Shown here in pieces: positions 12,690 to 24,728 of a stretch of 64,000 nt of DNA (its first letter is position 1; each line of letters opens with the position of its first letter). The notes beneath the pieces were generated by a model that was not told the origin of the DNA, ran no database searches, and was given only the letters and a program-made list of their open reading frames with translations. The stretch is from NCBI GenBank assembly GCA_030062745.1, contig CP099846.1, positions 24,221,701 through 24,285,700 on the forward strand, in the 5' to 3' direction. Position numbers and translations under genes: made by a program. Origin of the DNA: Capitulum mitella. Taxonomy: Eukaryota > Arthropoda > Thecostraca > Pollicipedomorpha > Pollicipedidae.

Positions 12690-14335
12690 GGAGGCGATGG
12701 GGGCTATGGCCCCCTCGAGGCCTCTCAGGCTCAAAAGGGGCCCTGAAGGGGCCCCGGATGAGCTTCACGAGGTTTTTATGCGAACGTGGCGTGTTCTTCA
12801 TGCAGTCAGGGAGCCTCTGGGAGGGTTATATAATCCCTGAAACGCATAGCACGATCTTTGAAGACCCCAAAAGGCCCCTGAGACCACAACAGGGCTCCAG
12901 CAGGGCGTATTGTCTCTGAGACCGTCAGAAGGGCCATAGGGCTCCTGAGGCGGCCAGGATGAGGGCTGAGTCCCTAGGACGACATGGGGCTCCTGGAATG
13001 TCATGGGCCCTGAATGGGTTTCACGGGCCTGTGTGAAAAGCTGAAGGTTCCTGATGCAGTCTCATAAACCGGGAGGGTCTATGAGACATTGAAATGGCAA
13101 GATAGCCCCTTAGATGAATAGGAAAACCCCTGAAACTCTCCAAGGGTCCCTGGTACCGCAAGAGGGGCCCCCAAGCGGCAAAAGGTCCTTGAGACCATTA
13201 AAAGTGCCGGAGAGGCCCCCGAGACGGTAAGAACTTAAGAGGCTGGCTAGCACGGCATAAGGATTCATCAGCGACCTTCTCAACCTCGAGAGAGGCCCCA
13301 AATGGGCTACGATGGTCTTTTTCAAAATCTGTGGAGCTTATGATGTAGTCAGGGGGCCCCGGGAAGGTCAGGTGGGTCTTTAGACGGCAAGATGGGCTCC
13401 TACACGGCAGATGGCCCCTGAGACCGCCAAAAAGGTCGGAGGGCCCCTGTCAGGCAAAGACGATAAGAGGACCACTGAAATAGTATGGGGGCCCTGGACG
13501 GGCCTCCGAGTGTATTAGGCAGGCTCCTGGCACGGAAAAGGTCCCCTGAGACTGTCAGTGAGGCTATACCCCATGTAATAGAGAAAGACCCCTGATGCAG
13601 CCATAGAGACCGCCGGAGAGACGTTCAGAGGACCCATGCCACTGCAAAAGAGCCCTGAAATCGCCAAAAGGCCTTTGTAACTGCCAGAGAGCCCCTTTGA
13701 CACGGCAAAAATGCTCCCCAGAGACGGCAAGAGGGGCACCTGCGACAACAGAAAGTTCCCTAAGCCTACCAGAGTGGGACCTTGAGACTGCTAACTAGCA
13801 GTCTCCAACAATTGGGGCCCCTGAGACGACCAGAGGAGTCCCCGAAACTACTTAGCCTTGAGACGTTTGGCAGGGCAGAGCCAGAATTTTCTTGGGGGGG
13901 GGGGTGTGAACTGGAATCATACGAAAACCGCCTGTGGAAACCGATGTGCAATGATTTTCGTAAAAAATGCGGGCCTGGGGGGACCCCTCCGGGCCTTGGC
14001 TGCTCCTGTGTCGCCTAGACAGCTTGTGAAACAGCCTAAGGACTTATAGCATTGCCAGAAGTCCTCTGTAACGACGGAGAGAGACTCATAGACGGCCCTT
14101 GTTACTGCCTGAGGGCTCCTTAGACGGCAAAAATTCCCCAGGGAGGACAGGAGGGAATCCACGATGGCTTAAGTGTCTCGGAAACTGCCCGATACGTCCA
14201 TGAAACTGCCCGAAGTGCCCGTGAAACCACCAAAGGACCGCCTGAGACGTCCTGAGGGATACGTGAAACTGTTAAAGGTACCTGAGACCACTAGAGGACG
14301 CTGACACGGCAGACAGCACGAGACCATCACGTTCC
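12690..14335. repeat. Degenerate minisatellite array (GAGACGGCAAGAGG type)
   Basis: About 1.6 kb of irregular units of roughly 20-36 bases built on a theme like CCCCTGAGACGGCAAGAGGG, heavily diverged and partly out of register. A hAT-type MITE sits inside. ORFs here come from the repeat. Confidence 0.75.
13871..14014. mobile_element. Short hAT-type MITE, third copy, within a minisatellite
   Basis: CAGGGCAGAGCCAGAATTTT at the start, ACGAAAACCGCCTG and GATGTGCAATGATTTTC inside, and GGCTGCTCCTGTG at the end match the two copies near 50 kb. No target duplication is recognisable. It interrupts the repeat array at 12690-14335. Confidence 0.7.
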
Positions 14336-15539
14336 GAGCCCCTGCAAATGCTAGAGGTATCTTGTGCTATATAATGTATGTTAAATGTGAACGGCTGCTC
14401 TTCTACCGTCGTTGTTTAAATGTACCTTCTTCGTTCTTCAGTGAAGTTGATGACGGCTAGTGACAAGCATAAACATGCACCATTGAAGTGCAAGCGTCAG
14501 ACACAGCGAAATGCAGTCTTATCGGAGTGAACCTCTAGTTGTCGTGAAAGTATTGGTGTCAGCTTTGGCCCAATGTTAGCCCTGAACTAAAATCTCCGGT
14601 TCAGATGTCGTTCCGATGACTGTGATAATATCCCAGGACTGTTCCGATGATAAACGCGAGGTTTTTTTGTCATGACAGTCGCTTTGCATCAATTTACGTC
14701 CAAATTTCCCCAAAAGTAACGCGCAGAAAAATGCAAGTGGCGACATCCAGTTTTTTGTGCTGCTTTGGTTGGATCCTCGTAATTGACTGAAATTAAGGAA
14801 ACCATAGTTTTCTCTAATTAGCAAAAGGCTTCTTGCATATAGGTACGGCATGATAGTTTGAATTAACAAACATCGAATAAGCATCAAAACTGCAATAAAT
14901 TCTCGATCTACATTAGTGGCTTCGCAGTTACATCCCTAAGCTGCCGCATCACCATGCATCTCCAAACGGATGGACCGAAGGCTCGCACCGCATCTCCACG
15001 ACATACCCCTCACCAGGCGAAACACTACTGAAAACATGAAAACTCTTGCTGTCACCTCTGGCAAGCGCCGACTGTAACTTCTGAAAGCCTTATTTATCAG
15101 AGCGATCGACCCCACCAACAACCTCCGAATAAACGCTCGACGAACGTTGCTGCTGTATACGACGGCCCCCAACTTATCGCTGGGCATCAGGTCGTGCAAC
15201 AGTGACGACGACCATGTCCTTTTCGCAAGCCTTTGTGTTTTCTTTTAGTGCTAGGTTTCTTATCTGGATTATTGTGCATCCTACCTAGAAGTGTGCATTA
15301 GCATATTGCAGGATTTTTACATAAACAAACTTCTCTTTGCGATCAATTGTCAGCAGTCGTGAAAATGTTCAAAGAAGGATTTAACGTGGACAATATAAAT
15401 GAAGCATTTTTTGCAGTTAATATTATTTTGTTGATGAATATCATTCATCAACACTCTGAACAAGGGAAACGCATTATCAGAAAGATCGAGAGTTCAGAAA
15501 CGTCGCCCGCGCCCGCCTGGCAGTTGGCGCCAACCACGC
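14336..15539. other. Spacer, nothing firm
   Basis: AT-rich, with short ORFs on both strands that match nothing known to me. Confidence 0.45.
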
Positions 15540-15562
15540 CCGGCGAGAGAGAGGGTGTTTGA
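15347..15562 (+). CDS. Doubtful short ORF
   Basis: An open stretch of 71 codons with an ordinary, AT-rich composition near its start (FKEGFNVDNINEAFF). No family is recognised. Its end runs into the partial MITE2 copy. Probably not a gene. Confidence 0.08.
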   Translation: MSAVVKMFKEGFNVDNINEAFFAVNIILLMNIIHQHSEQGKRIIRKIESSETSPAPAWQLAPTTPGEREGV

Positions 15563-15890
15563 ACGCCCCCTCTAACTCACGAATGATTGGTTGCACAATA
15601 GAAATAAGTACGCTGTTGGAAAGCCCGTGACATGAAGAGCTCGAAACTGATCTCACTTTTACTTTTAGATAGTGTTTAAGCTATTTACGTCGTATATATG
15701 TTTTCTCACAGCCGACTGCATGAAATCGAGAAACGGCCTGGATTTCAAGGGCTGTGACTAATAAAGTCTGTAGACACAGGCACCAACGAACTGGTAAAAA
15801 TCTGCAAATGCCGATACACATCTAATTTCCCCGATTTGTTTAATATGTACGCCGAAACACTTAGATAAAGACGCCAGGTGTGTTGATTTC
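15540..15890. repeat. Partial MITE2 copy
   Basis: This stretch matches 16185-16500 in the same orientation, for example CCCCCTCTAACTCACGAA, then GCTCGAAACTG, then AAGGGCTGTGAC. It has no TTAA termini of its own. Confidence 0.75.
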
Positions 15891-15985
15891 TGTAAATGGG
15901 GGGCCGAGCCGAAAGCCCGACAACTTAACTTCCCCCAAATGTGGGTTCCTCAGTGGATTTAGCCCATTTATTTTAAAAAAAACCC
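15888..15985 (+). repeat. Dispersed repeat R3, copy 1
   Basis: The block around CAACTTAACTTCCCC and AAATGTGGGTTCCTCA matches 28792-28930 (same strand) and 42440-42545 (opposite strand). MITE1 follows directly. Confidence 0.65.
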
Positions 15986-16124
15986 TATTTCCGGAGGGCT
16001 ACACGGTATGCGCGATTCCCGGCAAACGGGGCCGATTCGGTGCCCCCTGAGATCTCGAGAACTACATGTCCGATTTCACCGCAACAAACGGCAATCGATT
16101 TGCCATGACGTCAGCTACACTTAA

Positions 16125-17338
16125 CCCGCGCACGACCGTCGGTCAGCTACGATCATACCCGACTGGGGGAGGGGGGGGCAGTTGGCCGCCCCCCTCTAAC
16201 TCACGAACGGTTGGTTGCACGATAAAAATAAGCACATCGTTCGAAAGCTTGTTACGAGTAAAGCTCGAAACTGGTCTCATTTTTAGTTTTAGATAATATG
16301 TAAGCAGTTTACGTCTTATGTATGTTTTCTCAATAGTCGACTGCATGAGACAGAGAAATGGCCTGAAACTCAAGGGCTGTGACAAATAATGCATAGGTAA
16401 AGGCACCAGCGCACAAGTAAAGGTCCGCAAATGCCGTTACACGTCTAATTTCTCGGATTTGTTCAATATTTACGCCGAAACGTTGAGTTAAAGACACAAC
16501 AATTGTCACGCCGGCTGTCGGCGTGCGCCGCAACCGTATGCAGCAAGAAATTAACGGGAACTAATTTTAGCGTTCCTTTATTTTCGCGACATAAGCCTAT
16601 CCATGTCAATTTTATTGATCGTGGTGGTTCTTGTGATGGTTTATCATGCTTAAATTTTGGAAAAATTCATTCGTTACCAATTTACACAATTGGCGGAGCT
16701 TTAATCGCGAGAGCCTGTTTATTTCCAAAATATGCAATTTTTCAAACTTTTTGATGTTCCTGGTATTACTTACGTCTGTGCAAGTCAGTTCTCCCAATTT
16801 CGACCCATTCTGAGTAATTGATCGCTGATTTTGATGGTGGTACATACACAACAGTTATTCGTGACCTGACCTCAGGTCAATGGCTGGAAGTCACTGATAC
16901 TTTGCCCAATGACGGTAACTAGATGTCTGCTTCACTCCACACTAAAAATGTTATGAAATATTCCGTCAATTTTCGAAAATACGACGACATGTATTAAAAA
17001 TTGGCTTGACCTTAGGTCAATGACCCGGAAAATTCCGAAAAAACTGGGATGGCAGACTTGTTGCATCTATCAAGATCACTTATCCCTGAAAGTATTATTG
17101 TGATATCTTGTTTTGCGAAAAAGTTAGAGGGCGCTAAACTTTTTTGGACATAGGTCTGTTTGACCTGACCTGGGTCAAGCACCTGACCTGCCCTGAGGTC
17201 AAAACTTTGACATAAGGTGTAAAAATGTTGAAGGAAAAGGTACACAAAGTTTCGTGGCTCTGTGTTTGTTCGTTCTCTCTCAGTCCCAGAAAAACCTCAG
17301 GGGGGGCGGTCAACTGCCCCCCCCCAGTCGGAGGCGGG
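16125..17338. mobile_element. MITE2, complete TTAA-flanked element
   Basis: TTAA occurs at 16121-16124 and 17339-17342. Near the ends lie inverted copies of CCGACTGGGGG...GGCAGTTG(A/G)CCGCCCCCC. The outermost bases are CCCG on both sides, with about 30 extra bases inside the left end. It is 1214 bp with no convincing gene and resembles a piggyBac-type non-autonomous element. The inner part is rich in TGACCT/AGGTCA, including an IR1 palindrome at 17014-17026. Confidence 0.8.
17014..17026. promoter_or_regulatory. IR1 palindrome inside MITE2
   Basis: AGGTCAATGACCC: inverted half-sites with one spacer base. The homologous site in the other MITE2 copy (29757-29769) is its exact reverse complement. 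Confidence 0.4.
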
Positions 17339-17449
17339 TTAAAAAAATAACTTCGAAAATTTGAAAGGGATGGATACAGGGGGGAAAATATCAGAATCTG
17401 GGGTACTTTTGGACTTCTTACGACTCCGTTGTTTATGGACCCGGCCTAT

Positions 17450-18371
17450 CGCAGAGCCGGTGACCCGCCGCGTCTCACGTGTCCGGTCCGCGGCACTGCG
17501 GCAGAGGCTGCAGACCGACGCCGGCGCGTCCTGACAAGACCTGCACGAGTCTGCAGCCTCACCATTCTTCCCGACGCAACTGAACTACTGGCTTAACCGA
17601 CCGAAATCTGCTTCCGAAATAGGCCTGGAGAAGTTCACTAGAGCGAGAGCGGTCTGACAGGGCAATGTGCACACATCCGAGGTTTTCGGGTCGTTGGTCG
17701 GCAGACTGCAAGCACGAGCGCAGCGGAAGGCGAGAAAACACGTCACACGGAAGAGGTATCAGTTTATTGTTGCCTGATGGCTCACGACAGTCGCGTTCGC
17801 ACTATGTCTCACAGAGAGCTCCCAACAACCATGGAATTAAACGTCACAACCATAATGGAGAGACCGCGGCCCACACCATTTTGGGGGACGACGGCCGAAT
17901 TTAGAGGAAGAAGTCGCTGGAGATGCACGAAAGGCGCTGCAGCAGTGAACACCCGTCAGAGGTCCCACCGGACTGCGCCCTCTCCCCGAGGCGAGTTACT
18001 GAACAGACAACACCCCTTGAAACCGTCGTCAGTCTTGATATTCCGTGACGGGACTGAAGAAACAAATTTATGTCATAAGCTAGATTTTACATGCAAAAGA
18101 TATGCATTAACATCTGACTCACTGTTTCAGAGTTTTCAGATTCGGAAAAGACTGAAGCAACCAGTCAAATATTAACGCATATCTTACACGTGAAAAACCC
18201 AACACCTGCCAAAGATTGCTGTTTGTTTCACGACCACACCAGCACTCGGGAGCCAACAGGCCATTTTTGACTTCAGCAACTCCGCGGTGGAGGCCACAGG
18301 TCGCACGGCGCCTCTGCAGAGCACCTCCGGTCCGGCCTGCGCGGTCTCGGCCGCAGGCGAGGCGCGGCCCG
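17450..18371 (-). other. ALAS 3' UTR and downstream flank
   Basis: No coding sequence is recognised after the ALAS stop. The part from 18371 to about 17745 is the likely 3' UTR, ending after the AATAAA at 17763-17768. Beyond it, toward 17450, is a GC-rich flank before the remains of a MITE1 repeat. Confidence 0.5.
17763..17768 (-). promoter_or_regulatory. Candidate poly(A) signal of the ALAS gene
   Basis: AATAAA on the minus strand, about 600 bases after the ALAS stop codon. A GT-rich stretch follows it on the same strand at about 17720-17750, as expected downstream of a cleavage site. I saw no other AATAAA on the minus strand between it and the stop codon. Assignment to ALAS is inference. 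Confidence 0.55.
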
Positions 18372-21300
18372 TTACTGGGCGGCCGCCATTTGCGGACAGC
18401 GCGGCTCCTGGCAGGAGGAGGCCGTGCGCACGCGGCAGCCGGCCCGCTCAAACTCCAGCGGCTGGTGGCAGTAGAGGCACTCCTGCAACACGACGCCGCC
18501 GTCAGCGTCACGGGGCACGAAGGGAGCCGGGGGTCGTCACGCCTTGTGGGCAGCGACGGAACGCACGCTTAGACGTAGGACATACACAGACACAACACTC
18601 AGACCGCAGAATGTGGAAACCCTTTATGGAACACCGACGTGCTCCACAGCCTCAAAATTCCCCCAGGACAGTTATCGAGCGAGTGGAAAAAACGAAAGTG
18701 CGGCAAAAGACGTCACAGAATCAGATGTCACAACACAGCTCTAAAATGCAAAACAAGCATCTAACACAGAGATGAAACCCGCCCAGTCCCGATCAACAGC
18801 GTCGGGCGCCGTCCCAACCGTCCCGCCGCGCCGCTGACCTTGAGACAGGTGCCGGCGTCCAGCGGTAGGCCCTCCTCCCGCCAGATCTCGATCAGGTCGG
18901 CGGCGAAGCGGTCCATCATCTCGCGGTTGTGATGCGGCGTCGGCGCGATGCGCAGTTTCTCCTGGCCGCGCGGCACCGTCGGGTAGTTGATGGCCTGTCG
19001 GCGGCGCGAACGGTCAGTGCGGGCCAGGTCGCCAGGCCACGACGGGCCCTCTGGCGGCGCAAAATAGAGCAACGCAGAACCGACTCAAGGCCAAAAACCA
19101 ACTGTTAACAATTTAGCGCCTCATGCCAAATGAGCATCTCAGACATGACGCAACCGATACGAACGTGAAAATACGGAAGTCAGATGAAAAAGGGCCACGA
19201 AAATGCATAACAAAACAATATGGTAAAACAAACCAATACGATTAAAGTGCAATGCTGACAAAACAAAGGAGGGCTGTCACAGGCCAATGCCACTTCAGCT
19301 ACGTAAGAAACTCCACGATGTCCCGGTCCCAGGACGTACAACCTCCGGACGCCACCCCGGTAACACAACTGCCTTTCCGCCGTCCCACCACCAGGTACCG
19401 AAGTACCGCCGCGGTACAGCCGCGGTGCCGGCGCGCGCACCTGCACGTAGTGTCCCCGCTCGGCCAGCAGTCGGTCCGAGATGCGCGAGGACGTGACGGG
19501 GTTGCCCACGTGCACCGGGATGATGTGGCTCGGACAGTGCTCGACCGGCACGCCGGCGGCCGTGAGCGTGTCGCGCAGGTAGCGCACGTTCTCCTGCAGG
19601 ACAGCACACGGTCAGGCGGCGGCGGCAGAGGCTGTGCCCGGCGGGGACGCACAGCACCGGCGGGGTCGACCGCGGGCGACGTTTGCGTTCTCGCTGTCAC
19701 CATACAGTGAAGTCACCAGACATCGGCGAGACATTTCCAGCACGTGGCAAGACCGACCCTCCGACATCAATGCATTCATCAGAATAAATGTAACAAATCC
19801 ATAATGTATGTATGTATATGTAATGTAATATGGATTAAATTCATAAATCCAATCAGACACCAACACGATTATTTTCAATGCGGTAAGAGTCAAAATGATC
19901 ACAGCGACGGCCAACTCAGCGACAGCGATGGACGTCAACAAAGCCTGCGCGCCACAAACAACGCAACAACGCCCGCCGTGGCGCCGCTGCGGCCGCCGAC
20001 GGCGCGGCGGCTGCCGGCTGACCTGGTGCAGCTGCCGCAGCTGGCGACCCTCCTCCGTGCGCAGCTGCCGGACGGCCGCCAGCGCGCCGGCGCACACGGT
20101 CGGCGGCAGCGAGGTGGTGAAGATGAAGCCGCTGCCGTAGCTGCGCACCACGTCCACCAGCGACGCCGACGCTGCGATGAAGCCGCCGATGTTGCCGTAC
20201 GCCTTGCCTGCGAGTGACGGTCAGCTGGCTAGATGTGGCGGCACCAGACACATCCGGGCAACGCTACGAGACTATACAGGCCTCCGAAGATATCGAGAGA
20301 ATTTTACGAGTCTCTGCGGTTGTCAATAAACGGATTTATGATTTCAAGATCTCATGAGAGTCCAAAATCAGGAGACGTTCCCTATTCCTACGCAAAGAAA
20401 AATAATATTGGAAATATGAACTAAATGGTTGCAGCAACTTCCAGACACCATTCTGTTTTTGCTGGCCGCCGACAGGCGTGACCGGTGAAGTATCGTTTCA
20501 TTACCAAGCGTTCCGGAAATTATGTCCATTTTATCCAAGACTTGGTCCCGTTCGCCAATCCCGGCTCCGTTTTCTCCGTACAGTCCCACCGCGTGCACTT
20601 CATCCACGAACGTCAGCGCTCCGTACTTGTGCGCCACCTATGGAGAGAAACGCAGATTTCAAACATGCTGAGCAATCAACAGACTGGCAGAGGATGCCCG
20701 GTAAATGCAGCACCTGGCAAGCAGCAGCATCCCTGCATTGGTGACAAGGACAGCATGCTTTGCCATATAAGACATAAAACGACAAATGGCCAACAAACGC
20801 GACAGACTAAAGCAACGAGGAGAAATCACAGTACGAAAAAATACAACGAAATCCACATCAACAGTGAACCTTGCCACTAAACACACACAAGCCCATCACA
20901 CGGTTCAAAAACCCCGACACCTCAATTACCTCACCTGTCCCAGCTCTCTACGGAACGCTGCCCTGCCCACACACGCCACAGCACTACCCGCCCCACCGGC
21001 CCTCCTCTGGCCCGGCGCTCACGTCGCAGAGCGTCTCCAGCGGGCAGACGGCGCCTGTCATCGAGTGCACGGTCTCGAAGGCGACGATCTTGGGCCGGGC
21101 CGGGTCCAGGCCGGACAGCAACTCCTCCAGGTGCTCGGGGCTGTTGTGTCGGAACACGAACTTGTCGGCGCCCGAGTTGCGGATGCCCTGGATCATGGAC
21201 GCGTGGTTGCCGGCGTCCGAGAGGATCTGGCAGCCTGCCGGCGCGGAGAGAGGGAGTCGTCAGACGGACAGCGCCCTGGTGGGGCCGAGATATCGAAAAA

Positions 21301-24300
21301 GGAATTCCGGTGTGCGCTTGAGGGAACGTGGCGAGGTGGCGTGCAGATGGCGTGCAAGAACGTTTTATGGCGTTGCAATGCATGTGCAAATTGTCCATTT
21401 GCATATTATGCATATGCACATTTGCAATGCACTGTGCACTGCTTATGTCATATGCAAAGAACGTGCAAAGGCGCAAGCATATAGTCCATGCGGTAGGTAG
21501 TTGACGCGTGCGGGTGTCGCTCTCAAAGTGCATTCTCCGTCCATGAGAAACGGCCGCATCCAACCATGCTTTTCGGTTTACATGTCCAACACTGCTATCT
21601 TATCGATGGCCACACCGTTCAAAGTACTGCTCGCACCAGCGCTTCCGATGCAGGCATTTCGTAAAAGCTGCACATTCCAAAACTGACCAAAATGACACAG
21701 ACACGTTACCAAACTTTCACTGCTCGACCCTGAATTGCTCGTCGCCATACACCGGCAAATATCCATAAGCTCAGCAGAATCGTTCGGACTCTATACGCCG
21801 TAATCGCCACAAGACGCCCTCCTGCGAAAAACCGCACTGAAACCCGTCCCGGAGATCCGAGACGGGAAACCCCGAAGTCCACTGACCGGGTAGGGAGCGC
21901 GCCAGCGTGAAGAGCGTGGTGTCGTTGGCCACGTAGCAGGAGGTGAAGAGCAGAGCGCCCGTCTTCTGGTACAGGTCGGCCAGCTCGCGCTCCAGTTCCT
22001 CGTGGAAGAGCGTGTTGCCAGAGATGTTCCGGGTACCGCCGGCGCCGGCGCCATGCTCCAGCAGAGAGCGGCTGCCGGCAGGGTCAGGCCAGGTCAGGTC
22101 AGAGGCTAGGTCGAGTCGATGACCGCGACAGGGTCGGCAACGTGACGGATACGAGCGACAGAGGAGAACAGATGAAACGGTTCGCAGAGACCACGCGGGG
22201 AGCAGGCTGGACAGGGTGTTTCATTTTGCATCATTCTGAAATTTAAAAAGACGACTACATGACGCGGGGACCCAGGGGAAAATAACCAGGCCAAGCAACG
22301 GACACAAGCATGGCCAGACGTCGAGGTGACGGTCGCACGGACCGGACCTCTTCCGTCCGACAGCGGGATCATGATGACGTCTCATGACGTCTGACGTCTC
22401 ACCTGACGGCCTCGATCACGGCCGGGTGCCGAGACATGCCCAGGTAGTCGTTACTGCACCAGACGGTGACGTCACGCCGGCCGCCGGAGAACTCGGCCGC
22501 CGCCGGAAACTGCTCGGCGCTGCGCAGAACCTGTCAGGTCAGGTCAGGTCAGGTCAGGTCGGGTGAGCTAGGCTGGGGTGAGGCAGGCCAGATTAGACTG
22601 GGCTGATTCGGGCCGGTTCGAGCCGGGCAAGTCGACTCTCCGATGATATTAGATCAGGTCAGGTCAGACCAATTCAGGTCGGATCGGGAAGGAAACATAA
22701 GGTAAGTTAAGTCTACTGCATATCAGACCAGACAAGGTTACAGCATCTGACCTTATCAGATGAGACAAGGTCGAGGCAAAACCTAGTCAGAGTGGGACGA
22801 CCTACATCCGATGACAAAGTGAATGTCCATGGCGTCCGCTACTTTGTAGCGTTCCGCTCTACAACTTTACGTATGATTCGCGCGAAAACAGTTGTGCCAC
22901 ATTTGGCTTTTGGTACACTAGCTGCAGAGCTAATCCTGAAAGCCACCACAAAAGCCAATGGTAAAACAGTTTCACCATGAGTTCTGAGGACCAGTACCTT
23001 TTTGAAGATCCTGTAGGAATGGTCCTCCTTCTTCTTCCGAATCTGGCCTCGGAAGAAGCCCTCGTAGTCAAACGCTGAAGAAAAATCCAGTAGAAGTGAG
23101 AACAAAAAACCCAAAAGTGACTCCACGTGTTTAAACTTGCTTACAGCGTGGTTTTGTTCATGTTTACTACTATACTTGTTTCTTGGTTGTTCGACATTTG
23201 GACTACGTAACATATTACGCCTTAACTCTCATTTTGTCTCAAATTTCAGTCTCAAATCAAATTGTCTCATTTTGATCATGCTCAATTTCACAAATATGTT
23301 TGTACAGATCCTTCTGTAACACAAATGTGTTTGCATGGACTATCCTATAATCATAAGGGCTAGTCATGCAACTGCATAACAAATATTCTGAGGAAATGTG
23401 AACAAACAAACAAAAAATGCAAATAACAATAAAAAGCAAACATTAAGTGTAACCATGCTAATGTCTAACAGTGTCATGTGCAACAAAGTAGTAAAACAAA
23501 AGAACTGTCACGCCAAAGGAAGGACATTTTCAAAAAAATTGCTCAAAGCAATGCAGCATTAGCCAAATATCACTAGCACAGTGCAAGCAGACATCAAGCA
23601 AAATGAGGAAAACTGGATCAATCACTTCAAACCAATCCCAGCACAATACTGCTTGACATGGCAATCCTTGTTACTGGTTGACAGAGCAAAGCTGGTTCTG
23701 ACCTAAAGATTTTGTTGACATTTCATGACTCTTTGCTTCCTGGTGGCAGGTTTTGGCTGTGAGAGAGCTATGTCAGTGCTAGGCCATTTGTGGGAACGAG
23801 ACCAAGCTGCTATCACGCTGACAGGATGCTTCTCAGAACAGAGCAGACATGAATGCACCTGGTAAATTGATTAATGGGTGGCACCCAATCATGACCATTT
23901 ACCCCTTCTCCTCCCAAAAACAGCCTGATGTGGTACAAACTAATTGAAAAGCAGACCATGGACCAAATATCTGTACTCCCAAAAACAGCCTGATGTGGTA
24001 CAAACTAATTGAAAAGCAGACCATGGACCAAATATCTGTACATCTGCTTTTGCATCTTTTATGCACATGGTGGGCATTCGTCTTGTTGATGGACAACAAT
24101 AAAATTACACACGAGCGCTCACGTTCGGTAACGGAGATGGTGTCCGCCAAGGCGTCCACGCTGGTCTTCTTGACGATGCGGGATGCCTGTTTGTCGTGCA
24201 GGAACGGGCACTTGGCCTCTGCACCTGTGAAAACAACATCTGCTGAGGCACGGTAGATAACATGGACCACAAAGATGGGCAAATACGTGCGAAGCATCAC

Positions 24301-24711
24301 TTCCTCAGAGCACAAGTCGTCCAATGCACAGAATGCGATTGTCAGCGTCTCAAGAACACCATGTTCCACTCCTCAGCCCTTCAACAGAGATTCATTATGC
24401 TCTGCAATGCCTGTCTGATGATGCATGGGTTCCTGAAATCAAAACAAACTTCTGCACATACAGCAAATACCTGCATGTGAAAAAAAACAAAAAAATCACC
24501 ATGAACGGATTCACACCAAAACCACGGCCAAGAGAACAAGCCAAGGCAACAAGACAAATTCATACTCACCAGGCTCGGCAGACGCCATGTTGCTGACATG
24601 GCGCGAGATGACAGGACAGCTGGCACCATACTGGGATGCCAGACGTCCGCCGTATGACTGCAGGTACCTGGCCGGGAACATACGCAGGAACGGACATCCC
24701 GACTTCATCAT
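18372..24711 (-). CDS. Alas: 5-aminolevulinate synthase, mitochondrial (complete, 11 coding exons)
   Basis: This PLP enzyme condenses glycine and succinyl-CoA into 5-aminolevulinate in the mitochondrial matrix, the first step of heme synthesis. Exons read on the minus strand: 24711-24570, 24224-24123, 23074-22998, 22530-22403, 22071-21887, 21234-21023, 20637-20505, 20207-20023, 19593-19441, 18994-18839, 18482-18372. All have AG/GT borders and matching phases, giving 527 residues, close to the fly enzyme. Visible features: heme-regulatory CP motifs at residues 6, 32 and 53; [14 protein letters not shown] (130-143); [13 protein letters not shown] (156-168); [11 protein letters not shown] (293-303, PLP-contacting Asp294); SGTLGKAYG with Lys328 as the Schiff-base lysine; INYPTVPRG near 441-449; and a Cys-rich tail from residue 492. 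The start is the first of two adjacent ATGs, just before the first CP motif. A TTTTCAG acceptor ends at 24729, so an untranslated 5' exon probably lies upstream; it was not located. The codon joining exons 2 and 3 gives Pro82, where an extra small exon cannot be excluded. Confidence 0.97.
22536..22560. repeat. (AGGTC)5 pentanucleotide repeat at an ALAS splice acceptor
   Basis: Five perfect AGGTC units on the plus strand, with degenerate units continuing to about 22690. On the gene strand the repeat reads (GACCT)n and lies directly before the acceptor of coding exon 4, so it supplies the pyrimidine tract and several CTGAC branch-point-like motifs. Confidence 0.9.
23911..24040. repeat. Perfect 65-bp tandem duplication in ALAS intron 2
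   Basis: 23911-23975 and 23976-24040 are identical 65-base copies in direct orientation. They lie in the intron between coding exons 2 and 3 and change no coding sequence. The lack of divergence points to a recent duplication, or to an assembly artefact. Confidence 0.95.
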
Positions 24712-24728
24712 GAGCTGCTTGGCTGCAC

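Larger units (their letters stand above)
15983..17450. mobile_element. MITE1 right half, interrupted by MITE2
   Basis: From CCCTATTTCCGGAGGGC at 15983 the sequence is the reverse complement of the MITE1 right end (compare 62530 back to about 62400). It breaks at a TTAA at 16121. MITE1 similarity resumes after 17342 and runs to about 17450, including ATACAGGGGGG and GACTTCTTACGACTCC. Confidence 0.75.

Noticed and set aside
24712..24728. Iron-responsive element in the ALAS 5' UTR
   Set aside because: Only 17 untranslated bases are visible in this exon and they hold no CAGTG loop; the upstream exon is unknown.
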